From the NCBI RefSeq assembly GCF_963667135.1, contig NZ_OY762974.1:4043054-4107053 (forward strand): 64,000 nt of DNA, given 5' to 3'. A model generated the notes under the pieces. It was not told the DNA's origin and made no database searches. It saw only the letters and a list, made by a program, of their open reading frames with translations. A program made the position numbers and the translations under genes. The stretch is from an uncultured Macellibacteroides sp. (lineage in GTDB: Bacteria; Bacteroidota; Bacteroidia; Bacteroidales; Tannerellaceae). Shown in pieces: positions 9,402 to 17,786 of this stretch (positions within the stretch are counted from its first letter, which is position 1; each line of letters starts with the position of its first letter).

Positions 9402-10709
9402 ATGGAAGCCACTCTATTTAAAAAAATGGTTGGGTTTAATCCCAAGACCATGAAGGTACGTACCGAGATTCTAGCCGGTGTTACCACGTTCCTTACAATG
9501 AGTTATATCCTGGCCGTAAACCCGGATATTCTTAGTGCCGCTGGTATGGATAAGGGGTCTGTCTTTACTGCCACAGCCTTCTCGTCTGCAATTGCAACCC
9601 TGATGATTGCCTTTTTGGCAAAACTTCCTTTTGCTCAGGCTCCTGGTATGGGACTGAATGCATTCTTTGCCTTCACCTTGGTGCTGGGTATGGGATACAG
9701 TTGGGAAACAGCTTTGGCTGCCGTATTTGCCGAAGGTATTATCTTTATCATCATCACGCTTTTAAATATACGGGAAAAGGTTGTAAACTGTATTCCATTG
9801 AATCTCCGCTATGCCATGTCGGTGGGTATCGGTATGTTTATAGCCTTTATCGGGTTAAAGAATTCGGGTGTTATTGAAGCCAATCCGGCTACGTTTGTAG
9901 CTTTAGGTAAATTTACGCCTGTATCTTTGCTTGCCATTATGGGTATTGTTATCAGTGGTGTGCTTATGGCCAAAGGCGTTAAAGGCGCTTTATTCTACAG
10001 TATCCTTCTTTGTACCGCTATTGGTATTCCAATGGGTGTTACGGCTTTGCCCGAAAATTTCACCATCATGTCGTTGCCTCCTTCCATGGCTCCTACATTC
10101 CTGAAGTTCGATTTTGCATCGTTGCTTAATATCGATATGTTCTTTATTGTGTTATTGCTTGTGTTTATGGATTTGTTTAACACGATTGGGACATTGGTTG
10201 GTGCTGCTGCAAAAACAGAAATGATGGACGAGAAGGGAAATATCCCTCACATGAAGGAAGCTTTATTGGCTGATGCCATTGGTACAAGTGTGGGTGCTGT
10301 TTGTGGAACTTCTACTGTTACAACATATGTTGAAAGTGCTGCGGGAATCGCAGAAGGTGGTCGTTCGGGACTAACTGCATTTGTTGTTGGTATCCTGTTC
10401 TTTGTGGCTTTGCTTTTTGCTCCTGTATTCCTTTTGGTTCCGAGTGCTGCTACAACGGGTGCTTTGGTAATTGTTGGGGTATTCATGATGGAGTCTGTAC
10501 GCAAGATCGATTTCTCGGATATGACTGAGGCTTTGCCTGCTTTTGTAACCATTATCGTTATGGTTTTGGCTTATTCGATAGCCGAGGGTATGGCGATGGG
10601 TATGATGAGCTACGCGATCCTAAAATTACTTACCGGAAAGTATAAAGAAGTATCTATTACATTATATGTTCTCACAGTACTCTTAATACTGCGTTACATG
10701 TATTATTAA
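9402..10709 (+). CDS. NCS2 (AzgA-type) guanine/hypoxanthine permease
   Basis: Polytopic membrane protein of 435 residues with about 12-14 helices. It has the family signatures KLPFAQAPGMGLNAFFAF near residue 75, FMDLFNTIGTLVGAA near 255 and GTSTVTTYVESAAGIAEGGR near 300, all of AzgA/PbuG-type proton-coupled purine transporters. The length is normal for the family. It starts 2 bp after the DUF5020 barrel gene, so the pair is almost surely cotranscribed and would import purine bases, probably for salvage. Guanine, hypoxanthine and adenine cannot be told apart from the sequence. Confidence 0.9.
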   Translation: MEATLFKKMVGFNPKTMKVRTEILAGVTTFLTMSYILAVNPDILSAAGMDKGSVFTATAFSSAIATLMIAFLAKLPFAQAPGMGLNAFFAFTLVLGMGYSWETALAAVFAEGIIFIIITLLNIREKVVNCIPLNLRYAMSVGIGMFIAFIGLKNSGVIEANPATFVALGKFTPVSLLAIMGIVISGVLMAKGVKGALFYSILLCTAIGIPMGVTALPENFTIMSLPPSMAPTFLKFDFASLLNIDMFFIVLLLVFMDLFNTIGTLVGAAAKTEMMDEKGNIPHMKEALLADAIGTSVGAVCGTSTVTTYVESAAGIAEGGRSGLTAFVVGILFFVALLFAPVFLLVPSAATTGALVIVGVFMMESVRKIDFSDMTEALPAFVTIIVMVLAYSIAEGMAMGMMSYAILKLLTGKYKEVSITLYVLTVLLILRYMYY

Positions 10710-10716
10710 ATTATTG

Positions 10717-10724
10717 TATCTTTG
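10717..10724 (+). promoter_or_regulatory. Putative -7 element (TATCTTTG) directly before topB
   Basis: Exact match to TAnnTTTG ending only 5 bases before the topB ATG at 10730. The transcript would start at or very near the start codon. The box also lies just after the permease stop. Confidence 0.5.
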
Positions 10725-10729
10725 CCCCC

Positions 10730-12874
10730 ATGAAAGTATGTATTGCGGAAAAGCCCAGTGTGGCTCGTGAAATTGCAAAGGTTCTGGGGGCAAAGAACAG
10801 TTCTAATAAAGGCTATATCGAAGGTAACGGCTATCAGGTTACCTGGACATTCGGCCATCTTTGTACCCTTAAAGAGCCTCACGAATATACGCCCGACTGG
10901 AAACGCTGGTCTCTCAGCTCCTTACCTATGATTCCTCCCCGTTTTGGAATTAAACTTATTGATTCGCCTTCGTATATTGAGCAGTTTCAAATTATTGAAA
11001 AGCTGATGCAGAATGCCGACGAGGTGATAAACTGTGGTGATGCCGGGCAAGAAGGAGAACTTATCCAACGCTGGGTGATGCAAAAAGCCGGAGTTACCTG
11101 TCCCGTTTCCCGTTTGTGGATCTCCTCTCTTACGGAAGAGGCCATCCGCGAAGGCTTTCAGAAACTTAAAACACAGAATTCATTCAATAAACTATACGAA
11201 GCAGGTCTTTCGCGCGCTATCGGCGACTGGCTGTTGGGTATGAATGCGACTCGTTTGTACACACTTAAGTACGGACAGAACAGGCAGGTATTGTCCATCG
11301 GACGGGTACAAACCCCTACCCTTGCGCTTATTGTAAACAGGCAGACCGAGATTGCCAACTTTACCCCGGAGCCTTACTGGGAGTTGAAAACAATCTATCG
11401 CAACACGACCTTTTCGTCTACCAAAGGAAAGTTCTCCGACAAAGTGGAGGGCGAAAACTTCCTTACGGTTGTTAAAGAGGAAGATTTTGAAGTAACCGAT
11501 ACTTCCGAGAAGAAGGGAAAGGAGTTCCCTCCCCGGTTGTTCGACCTTACCTCGCTGCAGGTGGAGTGTAACAAGAAGTTTGCTTTCTCGGCAGATGAAA
11601 CGCTGAAACTTATTCAGTCGCTCTACGAAAAGAAGGTGACTACCTACCCCCGTGTAGACACTACCTATTTGAGTGATGATATTTATCCCAAGATTCCTGC
11701 TACTTTAAAGGGTATGACCGATTACGCGGAGCTTACTTCGCCTTTGCTTGGCAAGAAATTACCCAAAAGCAAGAAGGTATTTGATGATACAAAAGTAACG
11801 GATCACCATGCCATTATTCCTACCGGAGTTAGGCCCAACAACCTTTCTGAGAACGAAAGGAAGGTATACGATTTGATTGCCAAACGTTTTATCGCAGCCT
11901 TTTACCCGGACTGTCAGATCTCGACGACTACGGTTATGGGTAAGGTTGGTAAAGTGGAATTTAAGGTTACAGGAAAACAGATTCTTGAACCCGGCTGGCG
12001 TGTGGTGTTCGGTGCCGAGCAAAAGGATCCGGATGCAGAGCCAACCGACGAAGAAGGCATATTACCCGAATTTATTAAAGGCGAACGCGGTCCGCACGAA
12101 CCTGTTCTTGGTGAAAAGTGGACACAGGCTCCTAAGCCTTATACCGAAGCAACGCTCCTTCGTGCCATGGAAACTGCGGGTAAGCTGGTGGATAACGACG
12201 ATCTGCGCGATGCGCTGAAAGAAAACGGTATTGGTCGCCCGTCTACCCGTGCGGCTATTATTGAGACGTTGTTTAAGCGTAACTACGTTCGCAAGGAGAA
12301 GAAAAATCTTATAGCTACGCCCACCGGCATGGAACTGATTGGCACCATACAGGAAGAGCTTCTTAAAAGTGCCGAATTAACCGGTTTGTGGGAAAAGAAG
12401 CTTCGCCAGATTGAAAAAGGAACCTATGAGGCCCGCACCTTTCTGGAAGAATTGAAGCAACTGGTGTGTCAGATTGTCTCCAACGTATTTTCGGATACCA
12501 GTGCCCGTTCCATTACTATCCAGGAAGCGGTAGCCGAAAAGCAAATAGAAACAAAAGAGAAGAAGAAACCGGCAGCAGCCAAAGAGAAAGCTCCAAAAAG
12601 TGATGGCGCTCCAAAAGGAAAAGCGGCAAAGGAAAAAGACGTGGCTAAAAAGGAAACAAGCCCGGGGGCAGAAACAAAGACTTTGCCCGAGAATAATCTG
12701 CAGGCTCCCTCTGTTAAGTTGGTATGTCCAATATGCCACAAAGGGACCATCCTACGTGGAAAAATGGCCTACGGTTGTTCCGAATACAAGAGTGGTTGTA
12801 CTTTCCGTATGGATTACAGCACTTACGGTCCCAATCTGTCTGACGAGGAACTTGATCAGATTATCAGATCGTGA
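10730..12874 (+). CDS. topB: DNA topoisomerase III
   Basis: Type IA topoisomerase of 714 residues. The Toprim domain starts at MKVCIAEKPSVAREIAKVLG and includes the acidic motif GDAGQEGELIQRW. The catalytic tyrosine is Tyr306 in VTTYPRVDTTYLSDD. Typical central motifs include ENGIGRPSTRAAII. The C-terminal region has a Lys/Ala/Glu-rich low-complexity linker (about 595-655), then one CxxC...C-type zinc ribbon (LVCPICHKGT, GCSEYKSGCTF). It relaxes or decatenates DNA by single-strand passage. Its last 19 bases overlap the 3' end of the convergent gene at 12856-13974. The gene is plainly chromosomal in style, although TopB paralogues also occur on integrative elements in this phylum; no such element is seen here. 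Confidence 0.95.
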   Translation: MKVCIAEKPSVAREIAKVLGAKNSSNKGYIEGNGYQVTWTFGHLCTLKEPHEYTPDWKRWSLSSLPMIPPRFGIKLIDSPSYIEQFQIIEKLMQNADEVINCGDAGQEGELIQRWVMQKAGVTCPVSRLWISSLTEEAIREGFQKLKTQNSFNKLYEAGLSRAIGDWLLGMNATRLYTLKYGQNRQVLSIGRVQTPTLALIVNRQTEIANFTPEPYWELKTIYRNTTFSSTKGKFSDKVEGENFLTVVKEEDFEVTDTSEKKGKEFPPRLFDLTSLQVECNKKFAFSADETLKLIQSLYEKKVTTYPRVDTTYLSDDIYPKIPATLKGMTDYAELTSPLLGKKLPKSKKVFDDTKVTDHHAIIPTGVRPNNLSENERKVYDLIAKRFIAAFYPDCQISTTTVMGKVGKVEFKVTGKQILEPGWRVVFGAEQKDPDAEPTDEEGILPEFIKGERGPHEPVLGEKWTQAPKPYTEATLLRAMETAGKLVDNDDLRDALKENGIGRPSTRAAIIETLFKRNYVRKEKKNLIATPTGMELIGTIQEELLKSAELTGLWEKKLRQIEKGTYEARTFLEELKQLVCQIVSNVFSDTSARSITIQEAVAEKQIETKEKKKPAAAKEKAPKSDGAPKGKAAKEKDVAKKETSPGAETKTLPENNLQAPSVKLVCPICHKGTILRGKMAYGCSEYKSGCTFRMDYSTYGPNLSDEELDQIIRS

Positions 12875-13974
12875 CTCCACTCATCCAAACGGTCGGGCAG
12901 CGTATGAATAAAGTCTACGCGCTCTTCTGCCGTGAGGGGTGCGAACAGGTCGATCTGCAAATCTTTGCACTTATCCCGTAAATCACTGGCAAGGGGATAA
13001 TACGAAGCCAGAACGGCCTGTGAAATATCGCCCCCGTAGGTTTCGCGAACTGCATCAATCTTGTAGATGTCGTTCTGACTAACGTAACCGGATTTGCACT
13101 CTATAAATACAAGATTCATCTCGTTGTTTAGCAGCACATCTATTTCGTTCTTCGTACGGGTATTATCCTTACCCGTCTGGAATATAACGCTTTGCCATAC
13201 TTCACGTGGTGAAGGTTGTCTTTCGCTCCATTGCCTTACCTGATCGGCTACAAGGGTTTCCCACCAGCGACCTTCGAAGTAGAGGTGACAGCCATTGGTG
13301 CGTGGAATAGTAAGCAGCGGCTGATTGCCTTTGTACACATAGAGCGCTCCTTCATTTTGCTTGTAGCGCAGTTCATTTGGAAAGACTTGGGACGAAGGCA
13401 GGTTTATCAGGTCGCGACGGCAATAAACTCCAAAGAACTTCTGCAGTTTGGCATGCTCTTTTGGATATTGTTCGATAAAGTTCTTTATTTCCATTGAAGC
13501 ACGAACATCATCTGCTTTGAGGTCCTTTACATTGTTGTATTCGGCCAGATAGTTACCGCTGAGCTGCAAGATCTCATCGTTATTCAGGATACTGTTCGTC
13601 ATTGTTTTCTCGAAAGTGTCCAGCCAGACTATTTCACGTTGCTGCGTAAGATAAAAGGCTTCAGACTGATACTTTTGGACAACTTGGTATGCGCCGAAAG
13701 TCATCAGTTTAGTTCCTTCCGACAAATTGTAGGAAAAGCTTCCCTCATTTTCGGCATGAATCTTTTCGCACACTTCGGCAACCGACTTTGGATTATAGGG
13801 TTCCACCATATATATACGATGTTCGACTGATGAAGGTAACAACGAAAGGATACGTGCAGGCAGCTCCCTGGTTTCCTCTGTGCAGATAAAATGAACCCTG
13901 TCCGGACCGAATTCCTTCAGTCCGTGATAAACAGACAGGATCTCTTTTCCCAATATGGCAATTTGATGTTTCAT
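12856..13974 (-). CDS. Card1/Can2-like (DUF1887) CARF-domain nuclease, orphan
   Basis: Protein of 372 residues, the same size as Card1. The N-terminal half is a Rossmann/CARF-like domain with the ligand-loop motif YNLSEGTKLMTFGAY (residues 82-96), matching the NxTGGTK loop of Card1 as I recall it. The C-terminal part is a PD-(D/E)xK nuclease: E239 in GRWWETLVADQV, D279 in KNEIDVLL and E292/K294 in FIECKSGY. Known Card1/Can2 proteins cut nucleic acid when bound by cyclic tetra-adenylate made by type III CRISPR complexes. No cas gene or array occurs in this window. The start overlaps the HAD gene stop by 4 bp (13971-13974), so the two are coupled. Family call strong, activator unknown. Confidence 0.82.
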   Translation of the reverse strand: MKHQIAILGKEILSVYHGLKEFGPDRVHFICTEETRELPARILSLLPSSVEHRIYMVEPYNPKSVAEVCEKIHAENEGSFSYNLSEGTKLMTFGAYQVVQKYQSEAFYLTQQREIVWLDTFEKTMTNSILNNDEILQLSGNYLAEYNNVKDLKADDVRASMEIKNFIEQYPKEHAKLQKFFGVYCRRDLINLPSSQVFPNELRYKQNEGALYVYKGNQPLLTIPRTNGCHLYFEGRWWETLVADQVRQWSERQPSPREVWQSVIFQTGKDNTRTKNEIDVLLNNEMNLVFIECKSGYVSQNDIYKIDAVRETYGGDISQAVLASYYPLASDLRDKCKDLQIDLFAPLTAEERVDFIHTLPDRLDEWSHDLII

Positions 13975-14594
13975 AAGCTTATATTAAACAGATGCGACCA
14001 ATCTTCGCCAGCTTCAGGCATATAGGTTTTAAATCCCAATGAAGCGGCAGTTTCACAGTTTGGTCTGGCGTCATCTATTAAAAGAGTCTCTTCCGGACGA
14101 ATACCCGCATCCTGAATCACATACTTAAAGATCTCGGGGAAAGGCTTTACCAGTCCCAGTTGATAAGACAGATAGCATTGATGAAAGTAATCGTCGGGCA
14201 CATGTCCTTTGTACGAGAAACGTTCGCGACAAATAAAGTCCCAATGAATAATGTTTGTGTTACTCAGCAACATCACATTGTATTTTTCACGAAGAGTAAG
14301 CAACAGCTCCAGTTTGGCAGCAGGCATATCAGCCAGCATTGCAATCCACGCATCTTCGATCTGCTGGTCGGTTATCGTTTGGGAAGTCAGCTTTCTTATA
14401 CCATCCCGGAACTCTTCGGGCGTAATACTCCCCTCTTCTATCTTCAAAAAAAGACCTTCCTGAAGATAGGTGGTAGTTATCAACTCGCGGATGGTGCTCA
14501 CACCGATTTCCTCGAAGGAAGCTATACAGCGCGGGCGGTTCAGGTTAATTAAAACGCCACCCATATCTACTAACAGATTTTTAATTTTCTCCAT
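13971..14594 (-). CDS. HAD-superfamily hydrolase, YihX-like
   Basis: Start set at 14594 (MEKIKNLLVDMGG), giving 207 residues. An in-frame ATG at 14627 lies upstream of a good -7 box (14601-14608), so it cannot be in the transcript. HAD motifs: I, LLVDMGGVL with nucleophile Asp but Gly in place of the second Asp, as in the DLGNV motif of YihX-type sugar-phosphate phosphatases; II, LLSNTN; III, Lys in GLVKPFPEIF; IV, LLIDDARPN. A small-molecule phosphatase is likely. It is translationally coupled to the Card1-like nuclease, an unusual partner. The substrate is unknown. Confidence 0.85.
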   Translation of the reverse strand: MEKIKNLLVDMGGVLINLNRPRCIASFEEIGVSTIRELITTTYLQEGLFLKIEEGSITPEEFRDGIRKLTSQTITDQQIEDAWIAMLADMPAAKLELLLTLREKYNVMLLSNTNIIHWDFICRERFSYKGHVPDDYFHQCYLSYQLGLVKPFPEIFKYVIQDAGIRPEETLLIDDARPNCETAASLGFKTYMPEAGEDWSHLFNISL

Positions 14595-14600
14595 AGATTG

Positions 14601-14608
14601 CAAACTTA
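14601..14608 (-). promoter_or_regulatory. Putative -7 element (TAAGTTTG) for the HAD-Card1-like pair
   Basis: Minus-strand TAnnTTTG match that ends 6 bases before the ATG at 14594. It implies a very short or absent 5' leader and decides the start codon of the HAD gene. Confidence 0.5.
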
Positions 14609-14666
14609 CAAAAAAAACTTTATGCATCTTGTGTTTGTTTACTAGTTAAACTTCAAACATAAAGCT

Positions 14667-14993
14667 ATGAACACAGTATTTGAAAAAGGAACAGTTATGA
14701 ATCTGGAAAATATGATCGATTATTCCGAAGGTGGAGTCGTGAGTAAGCAAGTGATTAAAACTGATTCGGGCAATCTTACTCTTTTTTCGTTTGATGAAAG
14801 CCAGGGCCTTACCGAGCACACCTCTCCTTTTAATGCGGTTGTACAGGTATTGGATGGTACAGCTCAAATATCCATCGACCGCAAACCTCACATCGTTCAT
14901 GCGGGTGAGACAATCATTATGCCCGCCAACACACCCCATGCGCTGTATGCGATAAAACGTTTCAAGATGCTACTCACTATGATAAAGGGTTGA
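14667..14993 (+). CDS. Small cupin-domain protein
   Basis: Single-domain cupin of 108 residues. The beta-barrel motifs are visible: a degenerate motif 1 around GLTEHTSPFNAVVQVLDG, with a His for metal binding, and motif 2 around HAGETIIMPANTPHALYA, with His near the end. Such proteins are often metal-binding sensors or small enzymes of unclear role. It is transcribed away from the HAD gene and ends at a strong bidirectional terminator. A second possible start is ATG at 14697 (MNLEN), but the longer form is kept because the first strand would otherwise be short. Confidence 0.8.
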   Translation: MNTVFEKGTVMNLENMIDYSEGGVVSKQVIKTDSGNLTLFSFDESQGLTEHTSPFNAVVQVLDGTAQISIDRKPHIVHAGETIIMPANTPHALYAIKRFKMLLTMIKG

Positions 14994-15015
14994 TTTGGGT
15001 TGACTAATTTCCTAT

Positions 15016-15065
15016 AAAAAGAAAGTTCCCGGGAATGCATTACCATTCCCGGGAACTTTCTTTTT
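15016..15065. terminator. Bidirectional intrinsic terminator, perfect 22-bp stem
   Basis: 15016-15037 pairs with 15044-15065 around the loop CATTAC. The stem has a GC-rich core (TTCCCGGGAA) flanked by A- and T-runs on both sides. It lies between the convergent cupin and thioredoxin genes and can serve both. Confidence 0.9.
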
Positions 15066-15084
15066 CTTTTAATATGCTGCAGCC

Positions 15085-15654
15085 TTATTTCTTCGACAAT
15101 GCCTTATCTACATGCTTAAGCAATCCATTGTATTCTTCTTCATTAAACAAGCGTGTTAAGTAGATAATGTGACCGCTTTTATCAATCAGCACATTACGTG
15201 TAATACCGGCTTTGGATTCGGCAAACAGAGTAAATATCTTTCCTGCCGGATCGAGACCAAGTGGATAGGTAACACCCGTTTGTTCTGCGAATTTTAACAC
15301 TGTTTCTAATGGCTCATCACGATCTACACCGATAAAGACAAAATTAGGATCGTTCTTATATTTCTGCCAGATATCATTTTCGAGATGCGGCATCTCCTTA
15401 CGGCAAACGCCACACCAGCTGGCTGTAAACTGCAGAAGCACGACTTTTCCTTTAAAATCCTTGGGCAAAAGTTTCTTGCCATTGGTAAGTGTGATAGAGA
15501 AAGCCGGTGCTTTGTCGCCAACCTTTACAATATATCCGGTACTGTCTTTGGGCACAGCAGCTGTTATTCCTTTTTTTACAGGTTGCTGAGCAAATACGGC
15601 AGAGCTTCCCGCCATTAGAACCATAGCCAACAGATAAAATACTTTTCTTTTCAT
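15085..15654 (-). CDS. Exported TlpA/ResA-like thioredoxin-fold protein
   Basis: Protein of 189 residues with a signal peptide (MKRKVFYLLAMVLMAGSSAV then FAQ), then an AhpC/TSA-thioredoxin fold. The redox motif WCGVC has Cys81 and Cys84, preceded by GKVVLLQFTAS. The conserved cis-Pro area is present near GVTYPLGLD. This is the architecture of periplasmic TlpA/ResA disulfide reductases, which reduce disulfides in envelope proteins. It is a single gene, facing the cupin gene across the shared terminator. A redox partner such as CcdA/DsbD is not in the window. Confidence 0.88.
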   Translation of the reverse strand: MKRKVFYLLAMVLMAGSSAVFAQQPVKKGITAAVPKDSTGYIVKVGDKAPAFSITLTNGKKLLPKDFKGKVVLLQFTASWCGVCRKEMPHLENDIWQKYKNDPNFVFIGVDRDEPLETVLKFAEQTGVTYPLGLDPAGKIFTLFAESKAGITRNVLIDKSGHIIYLTRLFNEEEYNGLLKHVDKALSKK

Positions 15655-15804
15655 ATCGATGCGCTTTAATATAACTAAATAAGACTACAAATGTAGTAAA
15701 TTAACCTGGTACAGAAAATAGCACATAACAGGCATTCTTATACCATGTTTATGGTATATAAGCAAGAAAATTATCTTATTAGAAGCAATCCTTTCAATTT
15801 TCAT

Positions 15805-15812
15805 TACCTTTG
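15805..15812 (+). promoter_or_regulatory. Putative -7 element (TACCTTTG) with a 75-bp leader
   Basis: Exact match to TAnnTTTG, 75 bases before the ATG at 15888. The leader shows no riboswitch fold that I can recognise. Confidence 0.5.
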
Positions 15813-15887
15813 CTATCCTGTAAAGTGATATGCGTAACATATGAGATGGTGTTACTGCAAACAAAAATCAAATAGGTATTAAGAATA

Positions 15888-17123
15888 ATGGAAGAATTTA
15901 GTTTTGAAGCCCGGGTGCTTAACACCCCATACGAAAAGCCGGATGTACATCATTCGCTATCCATGCCAGTGTACAATACTGCTGCTTACGAATTTGACAC
16001 GGCAGAAGATATGGAGGCTGCTTTTTGTGGCCGTACTACCGACCATGCTTATTCACGTATTACCAACCCTACTGTACAGTATTTCGAAGACCGGGTACGT
16101 ACAATTTCCGGAGCCATGGGCGTTACGGCTTTGAATTCGGGTATGGCGGCTATCAGCAACACATTGATGGCGGTAGCTTATTCGGGATCCAATATTGTAA
16201 CTTCCCTGCATTTGTTTGGCAACACCTGGTCATTTATAAAGAACACACTTGGTGCATTCGGAGTGGAAGCCCGTTTTTGTGATCTTACCAACCCCGAAGA
16301 AGTAAAAGCACAGGTAGATGCAAACACCTGCGCTATTTTTCTGGAAGTAATTACCAATCCACAACTTGAGGTGGCCGACTTAAAAGCGTTAAGCGCAATA
16401 GGTAAAGAAGCTGGGGTCCCATTGATTGCAGACACAACTGTCGTTCCTTTCAATATTTTCAAAGCAACTGATTTCGGTGTGGATATAGAAATTGTATCCA
16501 GCACCAAATACATATCTGGCGGAGCAACAAGTACCGGAGGATTGATTCTCGATTACGGCACATTCGACTGGTCAAGATCGGCGAGGTTGAAAGAAGTGGC
16601 AGACCTGGTTGGAAGTACCCAAGCGTTCACGTTCAAGATGCGTAAAGAGATACACCGTAACCTGGGCGCCTATATGACGCCACAGGTTGCTTATATGCAA
16701 ACGTTGGGACTGGAAACTATGCAGATACGTTTCGAACGCCAGGGATCTACATGCCTCGAACTGGCTAAAAAACTGCAACATGTAGAAGGAATAGAGTCTG
16801 TAAATTATACAGGTCTGCCGGACAATCCTTTTCATTCCCTTAGTACAGCGCAGTTCGGCAACTTGCCGGGAGCAATGCTTACCTTCGATTTGCCATCGCG
16901 CGAAGCCTGCTTTGCCTTCATGAACAAGCTAAAGCTAATACGCCGTGCCACCAACCTGTTCGACAACAAGACGCTTGCCATTCATCCGGCTAGCACTATT
17001 TATGGTACGTTTACCGAAGAGCAACGGAAAGACATGGATGTAAGCTCAAAAACAATCCGGCTCTCTGTAGGGTTGGAAACAACAGACGACTTGCTGAAAG
17101 ATATAAAACAAGCCTTATCCTAA
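15888..17123 (+). CDS. Cys/Met-metabolism PLP enzyme (methionine gamma-lyase or O-acetylhomoserine sulfhydrylase type)
   Basis: Fold-type I PLP enzyme of 411 residues. The PLP lysine is K207 in SSTKYISGG, with the Asp that holds the pyridine nitrogen in LIADTTVVP. The N-terminal SMPVYNTAAYEF and AYSRITNPTV segments and the C-terminal RLSVGLETTDDLLKDI are family signatures. Members perform gamma-elimination of methionine or gamma-replacement of O-acetylhomoserine with sulfide; the sequence alone does not separate these. A LuxR-type regulator follows 12 bp downstream and is probably cotranscribed. Confidence 0.85.
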   Translation: MEEFSFEARVLNTPYEKPDVHHSLSMPVYNTAAYEFDTAEDMEAAFCGRTTDHAYSRITNPTVQYFEDRVRTISGAMGVTALNSGMAAISNTLMAVAYSGSNIVTSLHLFGNTWSFIKNTLGAFGVEARFCDLTNPEEVKAQVDANTCAIFLEVITNPQLEVADLKALSAIGKEAGVPLIADTTVVPFNIFKATDFGVDIEIVSSTKYISGGATSTGGLILDYGTFDWSRSARLKEVADLVGSTQAFTFKMRKEIHRNLGAYMTPQVAYMQTLGLETMQIRFERQGSTCLELAKKLQHVEGIESVNYTGLPDNPFHSLSTAQFGNLPGAMLTFDLPSREACFAFMNKLKLIRRATNLFDNKTLAIHPASTIYGTFTEEQRKDMDVSSKTIRLSVGLETTDDLLKDIKQALS

Positions 17124-17135
17124 AAGCGATAAAAT

Positions 17136-17786
17136 ATGTCAAAGCCATTTATCCTTGCAGATAATCAAGACATCACCAAAGCCGGCATCCTCTTCTTACT
17201 GAACAGGATGCCCGGTTTTACCGAGCCCTTCGAGGCCGACAATAAGAAAGATCTGATACAGCAGCTTACTGCCCATCCTAATGCGGTAGTGATACTGGAT
17301 TATACGCTGTTTGACATTGTAAGTGCCGACGAGCTTATTATTCTGAGCGAGCGTTTCAACGCGGCAGAATGGATTTTGTTTTCGGACGAGCTTAGTGAGG
17401 AATTTATGCGCAGAATTGTATTCAGCTCCGACAAATTCAGCGTGGTGATGAAAGAATGTACCAAGGAAGAGATAGAGGCGGCCCTGCAGTATACAATCCG
17501 TTCCGAACGTTTTATCTGTAACCGGATAACCAACCTTCTTCTTAGCAAAAAAACAACGGCGGAGAAACAAGAGAAAGTATTAACCGGTACCGAACAGGAG
17601 ATACTAAAACTAATTGCTTTGGGTAAAACAACCAAGGAAATAGCTTCCGAACGTATCTCGAGCATGCATACCATCATTACGCACCGCAAGAATATCTTCC
17701 GTAAACTGGCCGTAAACAACGTTCACGAAGCCACTAAGTATGCCCTGCGTGCCGGTATTATCGATTCGGCAGAATATTATATTTAA
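17136..17786 (+). CDS. NarL/LuxR-type response regulator
   Basis: Protein of 216 residues. Residues 1-120 form a degenerate receiver domain: D9 is kept, D55 in VVILDYTLFD is the likely phosphate acceptor, and K107 may replace the conserved Lys. The C-terminal domain (about 145-205) is a LuxR helix-turn-helix with LTGTEQEILKLIALGKTTKEIA and the recognition helix near SMHTIITHRKNIFRKL. No kinase gene is adjacent; the gene follows the PLP enzyme by 12 bp. It might be a partner of an orphan kinase elsewhere, or work without phosphorylation. Confidence 0.85.
   Translation: MSKPFILADNQDITKAGILFLLNRMPGFTEPFEADNKKDLIQQLTAHPNAVVILDYTLFDIVSADELIILSERFNAAEWILFSDELSEEFMRRIVFSSDKFSVVMKECTKEEIEAALQYTIRSERFICNRITNLLLSKKTTAEKQEKVLTGTEQEILKLIALGKTTKEIASERISSMHTIITHRKNIFRKLAVNNVHEATKYALRAGIIDSAEYYI

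Noticed and set aside
10730-12874. Integrative element signalled by topB
   Set aside because: TopB occurs on conjugative elements, but here there are no tra, mob, integrase or att-like repeats nearby.
12856-14594. CRISPR-cas locus around the Card1-like gene
   Set aside because: I looked for cas10, csm/cmr, cas1/cas2 and repeat arrays on both sides; neighbours are topB, HAD, cupin and thioredoxin genes.
15813-15887. SAM-type riboswitch before the Cys/Met enzyme gene
   Set aside because: The 75-base leader is too short for SAM-I and I could not find the conserved pairs of SAM-II or other SAM classes.
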